DNA of 64,000 nucleotides from Jiangellales bacterium. GTDB taxonomy: Bacteria; Actinomycetota; Actinomycetes; Jiangellales; Jiangellaceae. The stretch spans positions 401,381-465,380 of the forward strand of contig JAUJNY010000001.1 in assembly GCA_030447955.1 (NCBI GenBank). The letters run 5' to 3'. Position 1 is the stretch's first letter, and the number at the start of each line of letters is the position of its first letter. The position numbers and the translations under genes are program-made. Positions 26,788 through 34,951 of this stretch are shown one piece after another. The notes beneath the pieces are model-generated. The model was given only the letters and a program-made list of their open reading frames with translations. It made no database searches and was not told the DNA's origin.

Positions 26788-29520
26788 TCAGGCCGACATC
26801 CGCGCCGCGAGCTGCGTGCGGCTGGACACCCGCAGCTTTCGATAGGCCCCGCTGAGATGGAACTCGACCGTCTTCACGGACAGGAAGAGGGCTGCGGCGA
26901 TCTCCCGGTTGCGCTGACCCTCCATCACGAGCACCGCGATCTGCAGCTCCTGTGGCGTCAGCAGTTCCGAGGGTGTCCCCGCGGTCGAGGGCCGAACCGT
27001 TCCCCCGCAGGCGGCTAGCTCCGCCTCGGCTCGGGCTATCCAGGGTGTGGCGTCGAGCCCGCGGAACACGTCCAGTGCCCGCAGGAGCCGTGCGCGCGCG
27101 TCCACGCGACGGCGGTCCCGGCGCAGCCGTTCGGCGTGGCACAGCAGGGTGCGGGCGGCGTGAAACCGCATGCCAATGGCCTCGTCCAGCTCGACGGACT
27201 GGTCCAGCTCCTCGTCGTACTCCTCGGAGGAGGCCAGCAGGCCCCGCACCCGTAGGCCGCGGGCACGCGCCGGGGGCGGGGAGCCGGGTCCGATGCCGGA
27301 GATGAACGGCTCGGCCACCCGAGCGGCATCATCCGGGCGCCGTTGGCGGAGATACGCCTCGACGAGATCGGGCACTGGTGAGACGTACGGGTGGGTGATC
27401 CCGGCTGCCGTCGCCGCGGCAAGCGCGGTCTCCAGGCACAGGATGGCCTGGTCGAGCCGCTGGGCCCCGAAGTGGAGGACGCCCTCGCGCCGGTCCGCGA
27501 GCACGCGCAGCTGGGGGTCGTCGAGGTCGTCGGCGAGTGTGCGGAGCCGCTGGCACGTCGACCGGCAGGGCTCGTCGTGGCCGCGGACGGAGTGGATCTC
27601 GGCGGTAAGCGTCAGCGCTTCGGCGACGAGCGCGGGAGCGAAACCCTCGTCCACTAATGCGAGCACCTCGGTGAGACGCGCGTGAGCGGAGTTCCAGCGG
27701 CCGAGCATGTGCTCGGCGAACGCCACGCCGAGGGTGGCGTCGGCAAGGGCGGGGACGTCGCCGTGCTCACGCGCCGCGTCGGCGGCGCGGACGAAGAGCG
27801 CCCGGCCTTCCATCAGTCGGCCACGTTCGATGGCGAGCTCGCCGAGCAGGGCCAGGGTCGCCGGTGCGGCGAGATCCGACTCCACCACCAGGCCGAGCAT
27901 GCGCAGGTCGTCGGGGACCAACTGGTCGGCTTCGGGATCGGCGGCCGAGTAGCCGACCATCGCGCGCGCCACCCGCACATGGAGATCCGCTGGACGGTCC
28001 GACTCGTGAGACGGGTCCAGTAGGCCGAGTGCGCGGGCAGCGAGCGCGTGGTCCCCGAGCTCGAGGGTCGCCCGGAGGGCGTCGATCAGTACCGCCACCC
28101 TGACGGGACCGGGCAGGTGCGGCGCCGCGGCGACGAGGAGACGAGCCGCGGGTTCGGCCCGCCCGCGCAGGAGTGCCAGCCGCCCCTCGACGATCCAGAT
28201 CCGGGCTTGCACCGCAGCTGCCGCTGCGCCGGCCGCCAAGGCGTCGGTCAGCAGTGCCTGCGCGCGGGCACCTGAGCCGGCCTGCAGCGCTGACTCTGCC
28301 GCGCCGACGAGGAGTTCCACCCGCCGCGGTCGGCTGAGGGTGAGGGCCGCGGCCTGCTCGAGCGCGCGTCCGGCCATGGCGGGCGTCCCCCGCGACCCCG
28401 CTCTTGCCGCGACCTCTTCTAGGGCGGCGACGACGCTGTCGTCAGGCCCTGAGGACGCGCCTGCACGGTGCCAGACCGCCCGGTCATCGTCCGTGCCGGT
28501 GAGCGCGTCGGCGAGCGCGGCGTGGGCTGCGCGGCGGGCCGCTGGGCCGGCCTCGTCCAGCACGCAGGCCGTCAGGAGGGGATGGCGGAGCCGTACCTGG
28601 CCGTGATCGACAGTGAGCAGGTCCTCGGCCACCACCGAGTCGAGGTCCGCGACGGACGCGTCGACCCTTGCTGCGGCCAGGGCGAGCACGGCCAGGTCGC
28701 CGCGCCCCTCGCACGCGGCCAGCAGCAGGACGCGCCGGGCCCGGTCGGTCAGCTGGTTCAGTCGCGCCGCGTAGGCCGCGCGAATCGTCGCCGGAATGTG
28801 CGGATCGTCTCGCAGGGGGGCCACCCCCCGCCGCTGAAGCTCGTCCAGGCTTGCCGCGGTCTCCACCAGAGCCAGCGGGTTGCCACCGCAACGTGCTTCG
28901 AGCTGCTGGACGACGTCGGGATGCAGGTCCGGGTGACGCTCGCGGAGGAGCGCGCGAGAGTGGGCGACGCACAGCTCGCCCAGCACGTGCGACCGTTCGA
29001 TCCCGTACGGCAGGTCGGCGGAGCTACGCGCCGCGAGCATCAGGGCTACGTGCTCGCCGCCGAGTCGGCGGGCAACAAAGCCGAGCACCCGCCGTGACTC
29101 GTCGTCGGCCCACTGCAGGTCGTCGACGACCGCGAACACCGGACGGCGCTGCGACGACTCAGCGAGCAGGGTCAACACACCCCATCCCAGCGCCAGCAGG
29201 TCACCGGCCTCCGAGCCGCCAGCATCTCGGGCCAGGCACCCGTTCACGGCCCGCCGCTGACGCTCGGGCAACGCCGCGACGTTGTCGGCCAGCGGTGCCA
29301 GCAACGTCGCCACGGCGGCGTACCCAATCGTCGACTCCGCCGGCACACCCACCGCCCGCAGCAGCGAGAAGCCGTCGGCGAGCCCGACCGCGGCCTCGAG
29401 CAGCGCGGACTTGCCCACACCCGGGTCGCCGACAAGCGCAGCCACGCCGGCCCGACCCGCCCGCGCCTGCGCGAGCAGGAGAGCCAGCTCACGCCGCTCT
29501 GCTTCACGTCCAACGACCAC
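26788..29520 (-). CDS. LuxR-type STAND ATPase transcriptional regulator (LAL family)
   Basis: Large ATP-binding regulators of the LuxR family activate target operons after signal-dependent ATPase switching. The 910-residue protein starts at once with VVGREAERREL and the Walker A GDPGVGKS (31-38), followed by the Walker B-like VFAVVDDLQWADD near residue 130. A long Ala/Leu-rich TPR-like region fills the middle. The last 65 residues form a LuxR helix-turn-helix (LTPQELQIAVLVMEGQRNREIAAAL then SVKTVEFHL). GTG start at 29520. The gene is divergent from a small secreted protein gene, 130 bp away, which is its most obvious potential target. The signal is unknown. Confidence 0.9.
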   Translation of the reverse strand: MVVGREAERRELALLLAQARAGRAGVAALVGDPGVGKSALLEAAVGLADGFSLLRAVGVPAESTIGYAAVATLLAPLADNVAALPERQRRAVNGCLARDAGGSEAGDLLALGWGVLTLLAESSQRRPVFAVVDDLQWADDESRRVLGFVARRLGGEHVALMLAARSSADLPYGIERSHVLGELCVAHSRALLRERHPDLHPDVVQQLEARCGGNPLALVETAASLDELQRRGVAPLRDDPHIPATIRAAYAARLNQLTDRARRVLLLAACEGRGDLAVLALAAARVDASVADLDSVVAEDLLTVDHGQVRLRHPLLTACVLDEAGPAARRAAHAALADALTGTDDDRAVWHRAGASSGPDDSVVAALEEVAARAGSRGTPAMAGRALEQAAALTLSRPRRVELLVGAAESALQAGSGARAQALLTDALAAGAAAAAVQARIWIVEGRLALLRGRAEPAARLLVAAAPHLPGPVRVAVLIDALRATLELGDHALAARALGLLDPSHESDRPADLHVRVARAMVGYSAADPEADQLVPDDLRMLGLVVESDLAAPATLALLGELAIERGRLMEGRALFVRAADAAREHGDVPALADATLGVAFAEHMLGRWNSAHARLTEVLALVDEGFAPALVAEALTLTAEIHSVRGHDEPCRSTCQRLRTLADDLDDPQLRVLADRREGVLHFGAQRLDQAILCLETALAAATAAGITHPYVSPVPDLVEAYLRQRRPDDAARVAEPFISGIGPGSPPPARARGLRVRGLLASSEEYDEELDQSVELDEAIGMRFHAARTLLCHAERLRRDRRRVDARARLLRALDVFRGLDATPWIARAEAELAACGGTVRPSTAGTPSELLTPQELQIAVLVMEGQRNREIAAALFLSVKTVEFHLSGAYRKLRVSSRTQLAARMSA

Positions 29521-29650
29521 CGGCTCATCCTCGCCGGACTAGGGATTTCACGGAAGCGACGCCGCCCCGCCCAGCGGGATCGTTGACAGCGTCGGGTTGC
29601 CGAGAGGCGGCATCCAGGAGGTCCGAACCGGACCAGGAAGGCAGGCAAGG

Positions 29651-30133
29651 ATGACCAGCAGACGCATGGCCGTCTCCGTGGCGAGCATCGGCATCGCCGC
29701 AGTCGTGGCGGCGTACGGTGCCCAAGGGGCATCGGCAGATGGCAGTGCCGCAGGTGTATCGGCGGATGGTGGCAGTCGCACCACCCTGCACTTCACCAGC
29801 AAGCTGGACACGTTCCACGCGGTAGATGTGGCTCCCGAAGGCCCGTCCGCGGGCGATCAGTACTACATCGGCAGCCACTTCTCCGGTGACGTGCGCGGGC
29901 GTACTGCGGCCAGCTGCGTGTGGACCACGCTGTACCGCGGCGGCCTCCGCCAGTGCGACATCGACTTCCGGACGAAGCGGGGGCTCATCACCACGCATGG
30001 GGTGATCAACCGAAAGCGCGACAAGGTGCGGCTCGTGGTGACCGGCGGAAGGCACGCATTCACCGGCGCCCAGGGGCGCGGGACTTTGACGCCGAGCGCC
30101 ACCGGCAGCGACGTGGTGTTGCGACTTCGCTGA
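29651..30133 (+). CDS. secreted allene-oxide-cyclase/dirigent barrel-like protein 1
   Basis: The 160-residue product has a Sec signal peptide (basic start, hydrophobic 7-22, Ala-rich cleavage region to ~30). The mature part has a characteristic pattern: an Asp-Val start, EGPSAGDQYY, HFSGDVRGR, a Cys pair (C89 and C102), GLITTHGV and a C-terminal VVTGGRHAFTGAQGRGTL. This pattern resembles small secreted beta-barrel proteins of the allene oxide cyclase-like/dirigent type found in actinobacteria. The resemblance is judged by eye and gives no enzymatic function. ATG 29651 is chosen over 29597 because GGAAGGCAGGCAAGG precedes it and the signal peptide begins there. A paralogue lies at 37926. Confidence 0.65.
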   Translation: MTSRRMAVSVASIGIAAVVAAYGAQGASADGSAAGVSADGGSRTTLHFTSKLDTFHAVDVAPEGPSAGDQYYIGSHFSGDVRGRTAASCVWTTLYRGGLRQCDIDFRTKRGLITTHGVINRKRDKVRLVVTGGRHAFTGAQGRGTLTPSATGSDVVLRLR

Positions 30134-30409
30134 GCGTGGCTCACCCGTGGCAGGTCCCCGAGGTAGGAACGGGGTCGCTCGCCCACCTCGCCGGCAGGCC
30201 CCCCGGAGGCCACCGCCGCAGCGTAGCTGCCGGGCTTTCCCACCCCTCCGGGTCACGACCAGGTAACAGCTGGCGCTGGTGTGCAACCGGGACCCCCCCA
30301 TGGGGGTCTACCCGCTCAGCACGCCGCATTCAGCCGTCGCCGCGGCAACCGCCCGGCGCGCACAGCGGTCACGACGGGACAGTCGTGACCCCAAGAAAGG
30401 GATCGCCCG

Positions 30410-31075
30410 ATGGTCAACAACGCCATCACCCGCCGTACCGCCGCCGTCCTCACCGCGGCGTTACTCCCGACGCTCGGCGGGCTCGCCGCGGCCGCACCGG
30501 CCCAAGCGGACACGGAGTGGACATACCGCTCCTCAGGCAAGTACGTGCAGGCTCACTGGGTCGAGCGCGGCCGCATCGAAGACGTGAAAGGAAACTGGCA
30601 CGTCGGCTACCTCTCCGCCCGCAAGACCTCGTCCGAACCGGACGTCTACGGATATGTGGTCGACTACGCCTGCGAGCGTGGTGAGGAGCCGAACCGCGGG
30701 CGCAAGGGGCGCGGTTGTGACGTGAAGTCGTACCGGGAGATCCGTAGTACTGACGATCTGGTGCTTCGCATCGACAGCGAGCTCAAGGCCGCCCGGCTCA
30801 AGGGCACCGTGACGATCAAGAACTATGACGCCGACGATCGGGTGCGCGCTGCGGTAGACATCACCTGGACTGGCGACAAGGTGGTCTACACCCGCCTGCG
30901 CGAGTACACCCGCCGCGGCGACGGCAAGCGCTACCGCGTGCGCAACTACCGGGAGTACCGCCGCGCGCAAATCGAGGGCAGCGTGGGCGCGATGAACTTC
31001 ACCGACGACGACAGTGACAGCTCCCGCGCCAAGGTCGTCCGCTACCGGCAGTACGAGCACTTCATCGAGGACTGA
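30410..31075 (+). CDS. secreted protein of unknown function
   Basis: I do not recognise this gene. The 221-residue product begins with a typical Sec signal peptide (NAITRR, then hydrophobic AAVLTAALLPTLGGLAAA, cleavage near APAQA-D). The mature part is charged and rich in Tyr, Arg and Asp, with two Cys residues (VVDYACERG, RGCDVKSYRE) that could form a disulfide. Beta-strand-like alternating patterns recur (LVLRIDSELKAARLKGTVTI). It is downstream of the barrel-like gene by 276 bp on the same strand. That gap holds a small G/C palindrome at 30291-30308 (GACCCCC / GGGGGTC) and no clear promoter. An AAAGGGA site precedes the ATG. Confidence 0.6.
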   Translation: MVNNAITRRTAAVLTAALLPTLGGLAAAAPAQADTEWTYRSSGKYVQAHWVERGRIEDVKGNWHVGYLSARKTSSEPDVYGYVVDYACERGEEPNRGRKGRGCDVKSYREIRSTDDLVLRIDSELKAARLKGTVTIKNYDADDRVRAAVDITWTGDKVVYTRLREYTRRGDGKRYRVRNYREYRRAQIEGSVGAMNFTDDDSDSSRAKVVRYRQYEHFIED

Positions 31076-31106
31076 GCAGCTGCTCGCGCCCCCCTGGAGA
31101 GGCGTT

Positions 31107-31152
31107 GTTGTCAGGCCCACACCGCGCTTGCACTCGGAGTGGGCCTGACAAC
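31107..31152. terminator. 14-bp inverted repeat between convergent genes
   Basis: Perfect 14-bp arms (GTTGTCAGGCCCAC at 31107-31120 and its complement at 31139-31152) flank an 18-nt loop, in the short gap between the secreted-protein gene and the leftward gene remnant. A bidirectional terminator is the likeliest reading. The arms resemble the GTCAGAC repeat at 46485. Confidence 0.6.
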
Positions 31153-31179
31153 GGACGTCACGGCAGGTGAGGGAGCAGC

Positions 31180-31713
31180 TCAGCGGTCGCTCTCGCCGCG
31201 GATGAACTGTTCGAGCCGCTCCCGGGCCTCATCGTCTGGCAGCTGCGCCGGCGGGGACTTCATGAAGTAGGAGGAGGCCGAGAAGACCGGGCCACCGATG
31301 CCACGATCCTGGGCGATCTTGGCGCAGCGGACGGCGTCGATGATCACGCCGGCGGAGTTGGGGGAGTCCCAGACCTCCAGCTTGTACTCCAGTGACAGCG
31401 GGACGTCACCGAAGGCGCGCCCCTCCAGCCGGACGTACGCCCACTTGCGGTCATCCAGCCAGGGCACGTAGTCGCTGGGCCCGATGTGGACGTTGCGTTT
31501 GCCCAGGTCGTGCTTAACGTTGGAGGTGACCGCCTGCGTCTTGGAGACCTTCTTGGACTCCAACCGGTCGCGCTCCAGCATGTTCATGAAGTCCATGTTG
31601 CCGCCAACGTTCAGCTGCATCGTGCGGTCGAGGACGACGCCGCGATCCTCGAACAGCTTGGCGAGCACCCGGTGGGTGATCGTGGCGCCGACCTGGCTCT
31701 TGATGTCGTCCCC
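31180..31713 (-). pseudogene. ino1: inositol-3-phosphate synthase, C-terminal half only
   Basis: The open frame matches the C-terminal half of actinobacterial myo-inositol-1-phosphate synthase: [20 protein letters not shown] at its very start, then [49 protein letters not shown] and [12 protein letters not shown] at the end. Roughly 195 N-terminal residues, including the NAD-binding Rossmann part, are missing. The similarity stops abruptly at 31713, and the codons beyond it (to an in-frame stop near the korB terminator) are unrelated. A GTG at 31668 could start a 162-residue fragment, which could not be an active enzyme. The break is either a genuine rearrangement or an assembly join. Confidence 0.85.
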
Positions 31714-31740
31714 TCCCCGGGCGGTGGCGTCCGCCGAACT

Positions 31741-31776
31741 GAGAGCGGGCCGGCGTTGTGTGCCGGCCCGCCTCTC
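31741..31776 (-). terminator. terminator hairpin after korB
   Basis: Reading leftward, GAGAGGCGGGCCGGC pairs with GCCGGCCCGCTCTC around a 7-nt loop, with one bulged G. It lies 9 bp after the korB stop and before the ino1 remnant, so the remnant is not likely to be in the kor transcript. Confidence 0.75.
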
Positions 31777-31785
31777 AGCATCGAC

Positions 31786-32863
31786 TCAGCTGACGGTCCA
31801 GGAGTCCTTGCCCTGCAGCAGAGCCGCGAGGTCACCGTCGCCCTGGGTCTCGACCGTTCGGATGATCTGGTCGTTCATCAGGTCGTCGTACGTCGGTCGC
31901 TGTACGGCCCGGAACACCCCGATCGGCGTCCGGACGAGGCTGCCCGGGTCGGCGAGCCGGGAGAGCGCGAAGGCGGTGGACGGGTCGAGCGCCTGCGTGT
32001 CGTGCACGAGCACGGAGTCGACGCCCACCTCGTCGACCTCGGCCACCCGCAACCCGCCGTCCGGCGCACGGACGACACCGTGCTGGAGGTCGGCGCCGAA
32101 GCGGACCGGCTGGCCGTGCTCCAGCCGGATGAGGAACTCCTCCCGGGTGTCCGGCCCCTTGAGCATCTCGAACGCACCGTCGTTGAAGATGTTGCAGTTC
32201 TGGTAGATCTCGACCAGCGAGCTGCCGCGGTGCGCCGCGGCCGCCCGCAGCACCGAGGTGAGGTGCGCACGGTCGAGTCGATGCTGCGGGCGACGAACGT
32301 GGCTTCGGCCCCCAGCGCCAGCGACACCGGGTTGAACGGCGCGTCCAGCGATCCCAACGGTGTCGACTTGGTGATCTTGCCGAGCTCGCTGGTCGGGGAG
32401 TACTGGCCCTTGGTCAGGCCGTAGATCCGGTTGTTGAACAGCAGGATCGTCAGGTTGACGTTGCGCCGCATCGCATGGATGAGGTGGTTTCCCCGATGGA
32501 CAGCGCGTCGCCGTCACCGGTGACGACCCACACCGCCAGGTCGGGGCGGGAGGCGGCGAGACCTGTCGCGATTGCGGGGGCGCGGCCGTGGATCGAGTGC
32601 ATGCCGTAGGTGTTGAGGTAGTAGGGGAAGCGCGCCGCGCACCCGATACCGGAGACGACCACCATGTTCTCCCGGCGCAGCTTCAGCTCCGGCATGAAGC
32701 CCTGCACCGTCGCCAGGATCGCGTAGTCACCGCAGCCGGGGCACCAGCGCACCTCCTGGTCGGTGGCGAAGTCCTTCTTGGTCTGCGGGACCTCGGTGCT
32801 GGGCACGCCCGCCAGCGCCGGATAGGGGCGTGCGGCCGTCTGGCCGTTGCCGGCCTCAGTCAT
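31786..32863 (-). CDS. korB: 2-oxoacid:ferredoxin oxidoreductase, beta subunit (two frameshifts)
   Basis: The beta subunit binds thiamine diphosphate and an Fe-S cluster and works with KorA in CoA-dependent oxidation of 2-oxoglutarate or a related 2-oxoacid. The family sequence is spread over three frames. The first carries [24 protein letters not shown] and GDGDALSIG; the second carries [25 protein letters not shown]; the third carries [17 protein letters not shown] through to the C-terminus. One missing G/C base near 32491-32494 and one near 32273-32275 account for both shifts. After repair the protein is about 359 residues, which is normal. The ATG overlaps the korA stop by 8 bp. The errors look technical. 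Confidence 0.9.
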
Positions 32864-34716
32864 CCTTGACCAGCTCAGTGATGGCGTCGACGAGCTCGGT
32901 GGAGGTAAACGGCAGCCCGCGGACGCGGTTGTATCCCACGACGTCGACGAGGTACCGCGCCCGCAGCAGCAGCGCCAGCTGCCCGAGGTTCATCTCCGGC
33001 ACCAGCACGCGCTCGTACCGGCGCAGCACGGGGCCGGTGTCGCGCGGGAACGGGTTGAGGTGGCGCAGGTGTGCGTGCGCGACCGCGCCCCGCGGCGGCG
33101 CACCTCGCGCACCGCGGCGGCGGCCGGCCCGTGGGTCGAGCCCCAGCCGAGGACCAGCACGCGGGCGGCACCGCTGGGGTCGTCGACGTCCAGCGGGGGA
33201 CGCTGGCCGCCACCGCGTCGACCTTGGCCTGGCGCAGCCGCGTCATCCGGTCGTGGTTGTCGGGGTCGTAGGAGATGGCGCCGGAGCCGTCGGACTTCTC
33301 GAGTCCGCCGATGCGGTGCTCCAGGCCTGGCGTCCCCGGCAGCGCCCAGGCGCGCGCCAGCGTCTCGGGGTCGCGCAGGTAGGGCCAGAAGTCCGCGCCG
33401 CCGTCCGCCCGCGGGTGGTTGGGAGCCGTCGCGAACTCGGGGCGCAGGTCGGGCAGCGTCGCCACGTCAGGCACCTGCCATGGCTCCGAGCCGTTGGCCA
33501 GGGAGCCGTCGGAGAGCAGCACCACCGGAGTGCGGTAGGCCAGGGCGATCCGGCAGGCCTCGAGCGCGGCGTCGAAGCAGTCGGCCGGGGAGCGCGGGGC
33601 CACCACGGGTACCGGTGCCTCTCCGTTGCGGCCGTACATCGCCTGCAGCAGGTCGGACTGCTCGGTCTTGGTCGGCAGCCCGGTCGACGGCCCACCACGC
33701 TGGATGTCGCAGATGACGAGCGGGAGCTCGAGCGCCACCGCCAGCCCGATGGTCTCGCTCTTGAGCGCCAACCCCGGCCCCGAAGTCGTCGTCACCCCGA
33801 GCGCACCTCCGAACGCCGCTCCCAGGGCGGCGCCGATGCCGGCGATCTCGTCCTCGGCCTGGAACGTGCGCACGCCGAACCGCTTGTGCTTGCTCAGCTC
33901 GTGCAGGATGTCGCTGGCCGGGGTGATCGGGTAGGACCCGAGGAACAGCGGCAGCCCGGCCTGCCGGGAGGCAGCGACCAGGCCGTAGGCCAAAGCCATG
34001 TTGCCGGTGATGTTGCGGTAGGTGCCGGGCGCCATGGGCGCCGGGGCGACCTCGTAGGAGACCGCGAAGTCCTCGGTCGTCTCCCCGTAGTTCCACCCCG
34101 CCCGGAAGGCCGCGAGGTTGGCGTCGCGCAGGACGGGGTTCTTGGCGAACTTGGTCTCGATGAATCGGACCGTCGCATCCACCGGCCGGTGGTACATCCA
34201 GGAGAGCAGCCCGAGGGCGAACATGTTCTTGGCCCGGCTGGCCTCCTTGCGGGAGAGCTCGTGGCGCTCGAGGGTCCGCAGGGTCATCCCGGTGAGGTCG
34301 ACGGCGTGCACGCGGTAGCCGTCCAGCGTGCCGTCCGCGAGTGGGTCGCTGTCATACCCGACGCGGCGCAGGTTGCGCGGCCCGAAGTCGGCGGTGTCGA
34401 CGAGGACGGTGCCGCCACGGGGCACGTCGTCCAGGTTGGCCTTGAGCGCGGCGGGGTTCATGGCGACGAGCACGTCGGGTGCGTCGCCGGGAGTCAGGAC
34501 GTCATGGTCGGCGAAGTGCAGCTGGAAGGACGAGACCCCCGGGAGGGTCCCGGCGGGCGCCCGTATCTCGGCAGGGAAGTTCGGCAGGGTGGACAGGTCG
34601 TTCCCAAAGGCTGCGGTCACCGAGGTGAAGCGGTCACCGGTCAGCTGCATCCCGTCACCGGAGTCGCCGGCGAAGCGGATGACAACGCGGTCGAGGATCT
34701 CGACCTGCTTGGCCAC
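32856..34716 (-). CDS. korA: 2-oxoacid:ferredoxin oxidoreductase, alpha subunit (two frameshifts)
   Basis: This is the fused gamma-alpha subunit. It begins [20 protein letters not shown] (gamma domain) and continues with [33 protein letters not shown] and [13 protein letters not shown] of the alpha domain. The frame breaks twice near the 3' end. A C is missing from the run at 33195-33199 and one base near 33080. Repair gives [12 protein letters not shown], then [13 protein letters not shown] and a C-terminus ending at 32856, about 620 residues in all. GTG 34716 is chosen because conserved sequence begins there and GGAGGG lies 10 nt upstream; the frame is open to 34953 but that extension is not conserved in character. 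The 235-bp gap to the divergent gene shows no clear promoter. Confidence 0.9.
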
Positions 34717-34951
34717 GGACGCCACGCCCTCCCGCGGCCGCTCGTCGAGGACCGCCGTCGTCGCTCCCGGCCATGGTACGTCCGTGTCCAACGGCGAGCC
34801 GGCTGCGTCGAGGGAACCGCGGCCGGTGCCAGCGCGTCGCAGCGTCGCCTTGCATCGAATCGGTAACGACGCGCCGTCGCCCTTGACGGACTCATTGCCA
34901 TTCTTTGGAGGCGGCCTTACCGTCTCGCCCACCGTCTCCTGAGGGGGAGCC

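Noticed and set aside
30291-30308. GACCCCC/GGGGGTC palindrome as terminator
   Set aside because: A 7-bp stem with a 4-nt loop in a C-rich stretch is weak and has no T tract; left as an unassigned palindrome.
31180-31668. Functional short inositol-phosphate synthase starting at GTG 31668
   Set aside because: It lacks the NAD-binding half and could not be active; treated as a remnant.
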